Shown here: positions 1-5,112 of the stretch, in pieces
Position numbering within the stretch: position 1 is the first letter of the stretch
How the letters are laid out: each line of letters begins with the position of its first letter
Assembly (NCBI GenBank): GCA_031256885.1
Contig: JAIRPS010000175.1
Location: 1-5,112 of the forward strand
Length of the DNA stretch: 5,112 nucleotides
Direction of reading: 5' to 3'
Source of the DNA: Bifidobacteriaceae bacterium
Lineage (GTDB): Bacteria > Actinomycetota > Actinomycetes > Actinomycetales > WQXJ01
Notes under the pieces: generated by a model
Database searches by the model: none
The model's input: only the letters and a program-made list of their open reading frames with translations
Told to the model about the DNA's origin: nothing
Position numbers and translations under genes: made by a program

Positions 1-753
1 CCAAGACCAAACCGTGCCATCAGCGCGTAGCGCGTGAACCGAAACGGCGCCACTAACCAGGCTCACCACATTATCAATACCAACAACCCGCTGTGGTGTT
101 GAACGACTCAAATTAGTACCATCACCAAGCTGATAATCACTGTTATAACCCCACGCCCAAACCGTATTATCGGCGCGTAGCGCGTAAACAGACAAAGTAC
201 CGTTCGGTGAGGTGCCAACCACGGTGGTTACATCATCTAGACCGCTCAGTTGGCCAGGGTCAGGCTGGAAAATGTTACTACCATCAGCGCGTATACCTAA
301 CCCATTGTGGCCCCATGATTTAACCGTGCCGTCCTGCAAAACAACAAAATTCCAGTACACGGAATTGGGTAGATTCTCCGCAATAGCCACGGCGTCAGAA
401 ACGCCAATCACTTCAACGGGAATTCGGCTTGCTTGTATGCTGCCATTACCAAGCTGCCCATTCATATTGGAACCCCAAGCCGAAACTGTGCCATCAGCTT
501 TCAATGCGAAAACTGAACTGTAGCCAAGACCAATACTCGTGACATCCACCAGTCCAATCACCTGCTCAGGTGCACCGAATGATACGCTTGTACCGCTGCT
601 GTTATTACCCCAGCTCCAAACCGTACCATCAGACTTTACTACATGAATGAATGATCCGTTTGCCACTATTTGCCTGACGTGATCAAAACTGGCTAGCTGA
701 ACTGGCGTGGGATGGAGGTTTCCATCACCAATTGGGCGCGTCAGCAGACCCCA
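1..753 (-). pseudogene. Continuation of the RCC1-repeat gene in the -1 frame, partial at the left edge
   Basis: Seen: reading from about 753 down to 1 in the frame whose codons begin at 750, 747 and so on gives an uninterrupted protein. It starts WGLLTRPIGDGNLHPTPVQL and continues with further RCC1 units (VWSWGNN, VSAWGSN, VKSWGHN, VWAWGYN) to a final VWSW at the window edge. There is no stop in 247 codons. The first unit joins exactly to the WV ending the upstream frame, restoring the expected VWVWG. No credible start with a ribosome binding site precedes this part, so on its own it would probably not be translated. Inferred: this is the rest of the gene at 741-2330, separated by a one-base deletion or a sequencing error. 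The open frame implies a recent event, an error in the assembly, or a still functional protein. The C-terminus, including any wall anchor, lies outside the window. Confidence 0.8.
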
Positions 754-1064
754 ACCCAAACAACACCATTAGCATCAACCGCAAATGCCGTAGAATTCCC
801 GGCAACCACATCAATAATATCGGATAATTGAAGCACCTGAACTGGCGTTAAACGATTCGTTAGTGTACCGTCACCAAGCTGAGCTCTGAGATTACTACCC
901 CATGACCAAACTGTTCCATCAGACTTCAAAGCGTAAACATTATCCTGGGAGCTGGCAATAATTCTCGCCACATCTGTTAGACCATTAACCTGAACCGGCA
1001 ACAAACGAGTTTGCGTGCTACCGTCGCCAAGTCTGCCATCATTGTTATAACCCCACGCCCAAAC
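141..1064. repeat. Identical 22-base direct repeats at 141-162 and 1043-1064 within the RCC1 array
   Basis: The two copies are identical over 22 bases and encode the same blade motif (VWAWGYN) in two different units about 900 bases apart. A second, shorter exact pair (gcgcgtagcgcgt) occurs at 23-35 and 173-185, two adjacent units. These DNA-level identities exceed what the protein motif needs, suggesting recent duplication or gene conversion between blades. Recombination between copies could change unit number. Confidence 0.75.
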
Positions 1065-2330
1065 TGTTCCATCAGACTTCAAAACATAAGTGGCTGATAA
1101 TTGATTATTGGTAACAATATCCACCACGCCGGACAAGTTAGTTACTTGGATTGGTATTAGATGCGTTTCCTGACCCGCTACACCAAACCTGCCACTACCG
1201 TTATAACCCCAGGCCCAAACCGTGCCGTCAGACCGTAACGCGAAAACTGTTGAACCTCTTGTGGCAATCTTGGTTACATTAGTCAGACTAACAACCTGAC
1301 CCGGTACAACACTGTTTACATTGGTGCCGTTACCGAGTTGGCCTTGCTCATTATGACCCCACGCCCATACTGTGCCATCGGTTTTCAGGGCGTAGGTAGA
1401 GCTGCCATCCACATGAATACTGGCAACGTTGTTCAGACCGGGCATCGTTTGGGCTGTCCAACCGTCAGTGTGGCCGAGTTGACCGTAACGGTTGTCTCCC
1501 CATGCCCATAACTGACCTGGCTGGGCTGGCGGATCAGTTGGGAAACTAAGCGAAGGGCTTGGTGTGGGGCTGGCGGACGGTGAGCCTTGTGACAAGCTGG
1601 GGGTCGGCGTTGGTGAGGCTGAACCAGTTGCCGAAGGATCAGGTGACGGGCTGGTTGTTGGCTCTCCACTAACTGTTGGTGAAGCAGTTGGTGAGGCAGC
1701 CAAAGTGGGTGTGGGGACCGCACTGGGCGGAGCCACATCTTTGAGTGTTGGTGCAGCGCTGGGACTGGCCGAGACTACCGGTTTAGCCGTGACGGTAACC
1801 TTGCGGGCTGCACTAATCACTGACCGATGCTTCTTGCTTTTGGCAACCTGAACACGCACCTGACCGGTTTTACTGATTTTTACCGTTGTTTGGTAACGAC
1901 CCTGAATATTAGTTCGAGGAGTCGCTAGTTTCCGCCAGGCTTTACTGCCAGAAACCCGATAAGTAACCGTTACCTTCGCCCGTTTGAGCGCTTTACCGGT
2001 TTTAGCGTATTTGACAACACCAGCAACCTTGAACTGGTTGACACTCTTAGCAACCTTACTAACCTTAGCCGAAACTTTCAGCTTAGGCAGCTGAGCCGCC
2101 GTGGGTGCAGCCTGAGCAGGCAAGCCTGCTAAAACACTGCCCGGCAGGCTGTGCACCTGCACGGGCGGGACATCCAAGTCACTGAGGGGCGTAGCCACAC
2201 CGCCGCCCAGCAGGTGATCTGCCGCTGCCGCCGGGGCAGGACCAACCAAGCAGGCCATCACCAGCCCAGCACTCAAACAGCCCGCGAAAATCTTCCCATG
2301 GTGGCTCAACCCACCAAACCGATGCTTCAT
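741..2330 (-). CDS. Secreted RCC1-repeat protein, N-terminal part, ended early by a frameshift
   Basis: Seen: a 529-residue frame read from ATG at 2330 to TGA at 743-741. Residues 1-37 form a signal peptide (basic MKHRFGG..HHGK, then a hydrophobic stretch ending in AAAA before Asp38). Residues ~82-182 are Lys- and Val-rich with alternating beta-like segments (VTVTYRVSG, GRYQTTVKISKTGQ), resembling a bacterial Ig-like or surface beta domain. Residues ~186-272 are a Ser/Pro/Thr linker. From residue 275 come RCC1 units with WAWGxN...QLGDG...P.QV..L..V..I....YALKSDGTV. Known: RCC1 units fold as beta-propeller blades and usually mediate binding. Inferred: an exported surface protein; its ligand is unknown. 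Start choice: GAAAGG at 2343-2338 lies 7 bases before this ATG, while the in-frame TTG at 2336 would sit only 1 base after it. Odd: the last residues (VVWVGVC) break the unit pattern, and the missing sequence continues in another frame below 753. Confidence is high for family and export, low for function. Confidence 0.88.
   Translation of the reverse strand: MKHRFGGLSHHGKIFAGCLSAGLVMACLVGPAPAAAADHLLGGGVATPLSDLDVPPVQVHSLPGSVLAGLPAQAAPTAAQLPKLKVSAKVSKVAKSVNQFKVAGVVKYAKTGKALKRAKVTVTYRVSGSKAWRKLATPRTNIQGRYQTTVKISKTGQVRVQVAKSKKHRSVISAARKVTVTAKPVVSASPSAAPTLKDVAPPSAVPTPTLAASPTASPTVSGEPTTSPSPDPSATGSASPTPTPSLSQGSPSASPTPSPSLSFPTDPPAQPGQLWAWGDNRYGQLGHTDGWTAQTMPGLNNVASIHVDGSSTYALKTDGTVWAWGHNEQGQLGNGTNVNSVVPGQVVSLTNVTKIATRGSTVFALRSDGTVWAWGYNGSGRFGVAGQETHLIPIQVTNLSGVVDIVTNNQLSATYVLKSDGTVWAWGYNNDGRLGDGSTQTRLLPVQVNGLTDVARIIASSQDNVYALKSDGTVWSWGSNLRAQLGDGTLTNRLTPVQVLQLSDIIDVVAGNSTAFAVDANGVVWVGVC
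748..761 (-). other. Frameshift site (apparent one-base deletion) in the RCC1 gene
   Basis: The minus strand reads GTT TGG GTT GGG GTC TGC TGA. Other units read V-W-x-W-G here, so GTT TGG GTT TGG GGT CTG CTG is expected. One T is missing next to 753. Adding it fuses the two frames into a normal unit of 47 residues. The neighbourhood has only short runs (TTT at 760-758, GGGG at 752-749). No X-XXY-YYZ slippery heptamer sits in the zero frame at this point, so programmed -1 frameshifting is not supported. Confidence 0.85.
1515..1775 (-). other. Ser/Pro/Thr-rich linker of the RCC1 protein
   Basis: About 87 residues made almost entirely of Ser, Pro, Thr, Ala and Gly, with recurrent SPTPS, ASPTAS and SPSPDPS blocks, lie between the Lys-rich domain and the first propeller unit. 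Such linkers typically act as extended, sometimes glycosylated spacers in secreted Gram-positive proteins. Here it would separate the N-terminal domain from the propeller. The repetitive composition creates a long antisense open frame (1564-1851) that is not a gene. Confidence 0.8.
2220..2330 (-). other. Signal peptide of the RCC1 protein
   Basis: Residues 1-37: a positively charged start (Lys2, Arg4, Lys13), a hydrophobic core from Ile14 to about Val29, then PAPAAAA giving an Ala-x-Ala signal peptidase I site before Asp38. Cysteines at 18 and 27 (FAGC, VMAC) weakly resemble a lipobox, but the hydrophobic stretch continues past them, so cleavage by signal peptidase I is preferred. Confidence 0.8.
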
Positions 2331-2337
2331 CTTCAAG

Positions 2338-2343
2338 CCTTTC
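2338..2343 (-). promoter_or_regulatory. Ribosome binding site deciding the RCC1 gene start
   Basis: GAAAGG on the minus strand, 7 bases upstream of ATG 2330-2328. It favours this ATG over TTG at 2336, which would be only 1 base away. Confidence 0.6.
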
Positions 2344-2390
2344 TTCAGCTTGTTTGCGGTGTTCCAACCGCCAGTTTTTACGATGACAAC

Positions 2391-2419
2391 TCTATATGAA
2401 ATCTTAGAAAATTTGTCAA
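2391..2419 (-). promoter_or_regulatory. Sigma-70-type promoter for the RCC1 gene
   Basis: Minus strand: a perfect -35 TTGACA (2419-2414), a 17-base spacer and a -10-like TATAGA (2396-2391). Transcription would begin near 2384, leaving a leader of about 54 bases before ATG 2330. The -35 is perfect and the spacing ideal; the -10 lacks the final T, so strength is uncertain. The surrounding DNA (2370-2420) is notably AT-rich. Confidence 0.55.
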
Positions 2420-2449
2420 CATCGGCGTGTCGCAGCGCTCACCAGGGAT

Positions 2450-2455
2450 TATGCT
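2450..2455 (+). promoter_or_regulatory. Possible -10 element for aspC
   Basis: TATGCT fits the actinobacterial TAnnnT pattern and would start transcription near 2462, about 117 bases before the chosen aspC start. No good -35 is visible 16-18 bases upstream (around gtgtcg), so the call rests on the -10 alone. It would fire divergently from the RCC1 promoter only about 30 bases away, so the two polymerases could interfere. Confidence 0.35.
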
Positions 2456-2565
2456 AAAGTTCGCGCGAGTCTGCGTAGCCGATATTCAGGTTGCTGCGGT
2501 TGCCTTCCTAAACACTGTTGGGTTATGCCAGTGAGGGTTCTGGGCGCTGTGTTGCGTTGTCTGAC

Positions 2566-2571
2566 GGTGGG
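2566..2571 (+). promoter_or_regulatory. Ribosome binding site deciding the aspC start
   Basis: GGTGGG lies 7 bases before ATG 2579. The alternative ATG at 2591 (MTEPKAG) has no Shine-Dalgarno-like bases at proper distance, and ATG at 2525 would add 18 residues before 2579 that resemble nothing in the family. Confidence 0.5.
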
Positions 2572-2578
2572 TCATGCC

Positions 2579-3793
2579 ATGATTAATGTCATGACTGAAC
2601 CGAAGGCTGGCTTGTCCCAGCGCATCAGTGCCATTGCTGAATCGGCCACCCTGGCTGTTGATGCTAAAGCGAAATCGCTCAAGGCGGCCGGGCGGCCGGT
2701 AATTGGGTTTGGCGCTGGCGAACCAGATTTTGCCACCCCCAGTTACATTGTTGAAGCTGCGGTTACTGCAGCCAGCCAGCCGCGCAACCACCGATATACC
2801 CCGGTTGCCGGTTTGCCTGAGTTGCGTCAAGCGGTTGCTGCGAAAACCAAACGTGACTCCGGTGTGGCGGTTGATCCAAGCCAAGTCCTGATTACCAACG
2901 GCGGCAAACAGGCGGTTTACCAGGCTTTTGCTGCTCTGCTTGACCCTGGTGATGAAGTACTGGTGCCCACGCCCTGCTGGACCACCTATCCTGAGGTAAT
3001 CAAGCTGGCTGGCGGCCAGCCGGTGGCTGTTTTTGCCGATGTCGAAAGCAACTATCAGGTCAGTTTGGAGCAGTTAGAAGCAGCTTTGACGCCACGCAGT
3101 AAAGCCTTGCTGTTTGTTTCACCATCCAACCCCACCGGCGCGGTGTATTCACCGCAGGCAACGGCAGCGATTGGACGTTGGGCTTGGGAGCATGGACTGT
3201 GGGTAATCACTGACGAAATCTATGAACATTTGGTGTATGATTCAGTCAGTTTCACGTCAATCCTGGCAGCCACGCCTGAACTGGCTGACCAGTGCATTAT
3301 TCTCAATGGTGTTGCCAAAACTTACGCAATGACTGGCTGGCGGGTGGGCTGGCTGATTGGCCCAGCCAATGTTGTCAAAGCCGCCACTAACTTGCAATCC
3401 CACCTGACATCGAACGTTGCTAACGTTTCGCAATGCGCCGCACTGGCTGCTGTATCTGGCCCGCTTGAGGCTGCCTATCAAATGCGCCAAGCTTTTGACC
3501 GGCGGCGGCGCAAGATCGTGGAAATGTTACGCGCTATTCCTGGTTTGACCGTGCCCATGCCGCAGGGCGCTTTCTACGCTTACCCAGATGTCAGCGGATT
3601 ATTGGGCAAAAAGATTGGAGATCAAACCGCCCAAACTTCGGCTGAGTTGGCTGCGATCATTCTTGATCAGGTTGAGGTTGCCGTTGTCCCCGGTGAAGCC
3701 TTTGGCCCCTCTGGGTATCTGCGGTTTTCTTATGCGCTGGGTGACAACGACCTGGTGGAAGGCCTTGAACGCATCCAAAACCTGCTCAGTTAG
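2579..3793 (+). CDS. aspC: Aspartate aminotransferase (PLP-dependent, class I)
   Basis: Role: cytoplasmic transfer of the amino group between aspartate and 2-oxoglutarate, giving oxaloacetate and glutamate. Some relatives also accept prephenate or other keto acids. Seen: 404 residues, normal for the bacterial type (about 400). Landmarks are GAGEPDF at 45-51; NGGKQA with Lys110, the position tied to acidic side-chain recognition in the Thermus-type enzymes; Trp134 in CWTTYP; SPSNPTG with Asn184; TDEIY with Asp212, which pairs with the PLP ring nitrogen, and Tyr215; [16 protein letters not shown] with Lys247 as the Schiff-base lysine and Arg255 for phosphate contact; YLRFSYA with Arg382, which binds the substrate alpha-carboxylate. 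All key residues are intact. Start ATG 2579 was chosen for its GGTGGG ribosome binding site; 2591 is also possible. Neighbours: divergent from the RCC1 gene, 380 bases before murB on the same strand. Family assignment is very secure; exact substrate range is inferred. Confidence 0.95.
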   Translation: MINVMTEPKAGLSQRISAIAESATLAVDAKAKSLKAAGRPVIGFGAGEPDFATPSYIVEAAVTAASQPRNHRYTPVAGLPELRQAVAAKTKRDSGVAVDPSQVLITNGGKQAVYQAFAALLDPGDEVLVPTPCWTTYPEVIKLAGGQPVAVFADVESNYQVSLEQLEAALTPRSKALLFVSPSNPTGAVYSPQATAAIGRWAWEHGLWVITDEIYEHLVYDSVSFTSILAATPELADQCIILNGVAKTYAMTGWRVGWLIGPANVVKAATNLQSHLTSNVANVSQCAALAAVSGPLEAAYQMRQAFDRRRRKIVEMLRAIPGLTVPMPQGAFYAYPDVSGLLGKKIGDQTAQTSAELAAIILDQVEVAVVPGEAFGPSGYLRFSYALGDNDLVEGLERIQNLLS

Positions 3794-4045
3794 CCAGGTA
3801 AAAGACATGCCGCTTAGGCCCGCACGCCCAAGCAAAGCCACGCTGATGCTTGACACACACCGGTAACCAGTTCACCGGCATCGGGCGAATTTCTTCCTGG
3901 AAAACGACGTTTCGGGGGGTGGTTATTCTCACCTCGGGCTTGTGATCTCAGTCGCTGCGATCTGCCAATTAATCGACTTGCATGGTTGGAAGTTGGTGAT
4001 GCAGGCGGCCGGCCGGCTGGGGTGACACCGAGGTGCCGGTTCGGT

Positions 4046-4073
4046 CTGCTCGGGACTGGGGTATCCCGAGCAG
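4046..4073 (+). terminator. Perfect 10-bp hairpin, possible terminator without U-tract
   Basis: CTGCTCGGGA (4046-4055), loop CTGGGGTA, then TCCCGAGCAG (4064-4073), with no mismatch. No T-run follows, as is common for actinobacterial terminators. It lies 252 bases after the aspC stop and 100 bases before murB, so it could insulate murB from aspC transcription. Confidence 0.5.
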
Positions 4074-4108
4074 GGCCGGGAGGTGCTTGGGGGAGCATCT
4101 CCCGGCCC
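4073..4108 (+). terminator. Long hairpin (15 bp, one G-U), second of a tandem pair
   Basis: GGGCCGGGAGGTGCT (4073-4087), loop TGGGGG (4088-4093), then AGCATCTCCCGGCCC (4094-4108). All 15 positions pair, with one G-T at 4083/4098. Base 4073 is shared with the preceding hairpin, so the two stems abut and could stack. No T-run follows; ATTGCATC comes next. This is the strongest structure in the window and a plausible terminator, though a regulatory RNA role is not excluded. Confidence 0.55.
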
Positions 4109-4161
4109 ATTGCATCAAACCTTTGCGCCTCAGTGTTCACGTGATGCGCCCACCGCTGGCC

Positions 4162-4167
4162 TAACCT
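4162..4167 (+). promoter_or_regulatory. Possible -10 element giving a leaderless murB transcript
   Basis: TAACCT fits TAnnnT and ends 6 bases before the murB GTG, exactly where transcription would begin on the start codon itself. No Shine-Dalgarno-like sequence precedes the GTG. A -35 is weak (TTCACG at 4136-4141 is 20 bases away). Leaderless mRNAs are common in actinobacteria. Confidence 0.4.
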
Positions 4168-4173
4168 TAGACA

Positions 4174-5112
4174 GTGGTTTGTTTTGCTGATCTGACAACT
4201 TTGCGGGTGGGTGGGCCAATCCGCCAACTGGTTGAGCCAGCCACTGCGCCTGAGCTGATCGCGGCGGTACGGGCGGTTGACGCGGAGCATCATCGGCTGG
4301 TTCTGCTGGGTGGTGGTGCCAATACGGTTGCTCCGGATAATGGCGCTGACATGGTAATACGCTCAGTATCAAGTGAGTTGCCAACCGCCCAAACCGACTC
4401 GCCCGGCCAGTTGCTGGTGACTGCTCAAGCTGGCCTCGCTTGGGCTGATTTAGTGGCATGGGCATTGGCTGAAGGGCTGTCCGGGCTGGAATCTTTAGCA
4501 GGTATTCCTGGCACGGTTGGGGCAGCGCCAATCCAAAATATTGGTGCATACGGCCATGAGGTAGCTGAAATCATTGAATCAGTGCTGGTGTGGGATAGGT
4601 CAGCCAATTGCAGGCGCCGCCTAAACCGGGCTGATCTTGGTTTTGGCTACCGCACTTCACTGCTCAAAAACTGCTCACAGTCTTTGGTGGTTTTGCAAGT
4701 GGTTTTCCGTTTAGCGGTGTCCAAAATGTCTTTGCCGGTGGCTTACCGGGAACTGGCTGAACTGCTTGAAGTGCCGCTTGGGCAACCGGCCGCAACTTGG
4801 CAGGTAGTTCAGGCGGTGCTTGAGTTGCGCCGCCGCAAAGGCATGGTTGTAGACCCGACTGATCATGACACCTGGAGTGCTGGCTCGTTTTTCACCAACC
4901 CGATCCTCAGCCCGGAGCAAGCCAGCCAGTTGCCGGCTGCCGCCCCACGCTTCCCCATGGCGCACACCAATTTGTTGAAAACTGCAGCGGCCTGGCTAAT
5001 CAGCAATTCTGGTATAACTCCTGGTTGGGGCCTAAATAGCTTGGCCACAACATCCACTAAGCATGTGTTAGCGTTGACCAACCGGGGTGGGGCGCAGGCC
5101 AGTGACATTATG
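4174..5112 (+). CDS. murB: UDP-N-acetylenolpyruvoylglucosamine reductase, 3' end cut by window
   Basis: Role: FAD- and NADPH-dependent reduction of UDP-GlcNAc-enolpyruvate to UDP-MurNAc, the second committed step of peptidoglycan synthesis, in the cytoplasm. Seen: 313 codons, open to the edge. Landmarks are LTTLRVGGP at ~7-15 typical of the N-terminus; LLGGGAN at 44-50 (FAD-binding loop); LAGIPGTVGAAPIQNIGAYG at 108-127, the hallmark FAD-binding block; FGYRT with Tyr159 and Arg160; DHDTWSAGSFFTNP with Ser238, the expected proton donor; and STKHVLALTNRGGA near the end, starting the C-terminal substrate domain. The catalytic Glu near the C-terminus and perhaps 30-45 residues are off-window. Start: an in-frame TAG at 4168-4170 leaves GTG 4174 as the first possible start, and family similarity begins a few residues later, so the start is well constrained. 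Neighbours: downstream of aspC, with strong hairpins between. Known: both genes are often close together in actinobacteria. Confidence 0.95.
   Translation, partial: MVCFADLTTLRVGGPIRQLVEPATAPELIAAVRAVDAEHHRLVLLGGGANTVAPDNGADMVIRSVSSELPTAQTDSPGQLLVTAQAGLAWADLVAWALAEGLSGLESLAGIPGTVGAAPIQNIGAYGHEVAEIIESVLVWDRSANCRRRLNRADLGFGYRTSLLKNCSQSLVVLQVVFRLAVSKMSLPVAYRELAELLEVPLGQPAATWQVVQAVLELRRRKGMVVDPTDHDTWSAGSFFTNPILSPEQASQLPAAAPRFPMAHTNLLKTAAAWLISNSGITPGWGLNSLATTSTKHVLALTNRGGAQASDIM

Larger units (their letters stand above)
1..1508 (-). repeat. RCC1 repeat array, ten complete units plus the start of an eleventh
   Basis: Units counted from the first W of WxWG begin at 1508, 1367, 1217, 1061, 908, 758, 618, 483, 321, 159 and 9. 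Their lengths are 47, 50, 52, 51, 50, 47, 45, 54, 54 and 50 residues. The sixth is counted across the frameshift. The core pattern is WxWGxN..GQLGDGT..R..PVQV.GL..V..I.......YALKSDGTV. The units at 483 and 321 have Ser and Lys in place of the first Trp. A classical RCC1 propeller has seven blades, so ten or more units imply more than one propeller or a longer array extending past the edge. Confidence 0.9.
3997..4117 (+). ncRNA. Candidate structured RNA element of four helices between aspC and murB
   Basis: Seen: TGATGCA (3997-4003) pairs perfectly with TGCATCA (4111-4117), closing a region of about 107 bases. Inside are a 5-bp helix (ACCGA 4027-4031 with TCGGT 4041-4045), a perfect 10-bp hairpin (4046-4073) and a 14-15-bp hairpin (4073-4108), the last three directly adjoining. 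The layout resembles a folded multi-helix junction rather than random sequence. I do not recognise a named riboswitch. Alternatives are a tandem terminator whose outer pairing is chance, or a small RNA on either strand. The two strong hairpins are secure; the idea of one functional RNA is inference. Confidence 0.35.
3794..4173 (+). other. aspC-murB intergenic region, no convincing gene
   Basis: This stretch of 380 bases has no coding frame resembling a known protein. Just after aspC, a weak 5-bp hairpin (CCGGT 3860-3864 with ACCGG 3874-3878) could help end the aspC transcript. From 3997 to 4117 lies a strongly structured element, described separately. I found no tRNA-like cloverleaf. The last ~60 bases before murB contain a TAnnnT -10-like site. 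A 19-codon frame at 3807-3866 is too short and unremarkable to call. Confidence 0.6.

Noticed and set aside
212..523. Plus-strand open frame of 103 codons
   Set aside because: It is antisense to intact RCC1 units in the -1 frame continuation and has no recognisable domain.
741..770. Programmed -1 ribosomal frameshifting in the RCC1 gene
   Set aside because: No slippery heptamer lies in the zero frame at the junction; slipping on GTT or GGG would need mismatched pairing, and slipping +1 on GGGG leads to the wrong frame.
1564..1851. Plus-strand open frame of 95 codons rich in Gly, Val and Glu
   Set aside because: It is antisense to the Ser/Pro/Thr linker and Lys-rich domain of the RCC1 protein; its composition just mirrors that repetitive DNA.
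2525..2578. N-terminal extension of aspC from ATG 2525
   Set aside because: The added residues do not resemble the family, there is no ribosome binding site before 2525, and a good one precedes 2579.
3850..3855. TTGACA as a promoter -35 in the aspC-murB spacer
   Set aside because: No -10-like sequence at 16-18 bases downstream; the spacing falls in GC-rich hairpin sequence.
3807..3866. A 19-codon plus-strand frame after aspC with an AGG 8 bases upstream
   Set aside because: Too short, no hydrophobic or regulatory leader character, and no link to murB.
3900..4045. Possible tRNA or known riboswitch upstream of murB
   Set aside because: No acceptor, anticodon and T-arm arrangement could be assembled, and no conserved riboswitch core was recognised.
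3814..4293. Minus-strand open frame of 159 codons spanning the aspC-murB spacer
   Set aside because: It overlaps the murB 5' end and the hairpins, is rich in Arg/Pro/Gln as expected of a noncoding shadow, and resembles no family.
4130..4549. Minus-strand open frame of 139 codons
   Set aside because: Antisense to well-conserved murB coding sequence.

Overview
The window looks like a chromosomal segment from an actinobacterium of moderate G+C. The two housekeeping proteins read like actinobacterial versions: an aspartate aminotransferase with the block [19 protein letters not shown], and a MurB ending in the DHDTWSAGSFFTNP block. The promoters fit a TAnnnT -10 pattern, the hairpins lack U-tracts, and murB has a GTG start with a possible leaderless promoter. 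Genus cannot be fixed from this sequence.

Layout. Positions 1-2330 (minus strand) hold one large gene for a secreted RCC1-repeat protein. It has a signal peptide, a Lys-rich beta domain, a Ser/Pro/Thr-rich linker and then RCC1 propeller units that continue beyond the left edge. The gene is broken by a one-base frameshift near 753. The first frame stops at 741, while the -1 frame stays open for 247 codons to the edge and carries perfectly continuing RCC1 units. Positions 2331-2578 are a divergent intergenic region with a good minus-strand promoter and a weaker plus-strand one. Positions 2579-3793 (plus) encode a complete class I aspartate aminotransferase. Positions 3794-4173 contain no convincing gene but hold two abutting, near-perfect hairpins enclosed by a long-range closing helix. 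Positions 4174-5112 (plus) encode murB, cut by the right edge.

How the genes relate. AspC supplies or consumes aspartate/glutamate, and MurB makes UDP-MurNAc for peptidoglycan. The two are co-oriented but separated by 380 bases with strong hairpins, so they are probably independent transcripts. The RCC1 gene is transcribed away from aspC and is probably an accessory surface or secreted protein.

The most noteworthy points are the frameshifted RCC1 gene and the structured element between aspC and murB. No complete novel multi-gene system is visible in this window.
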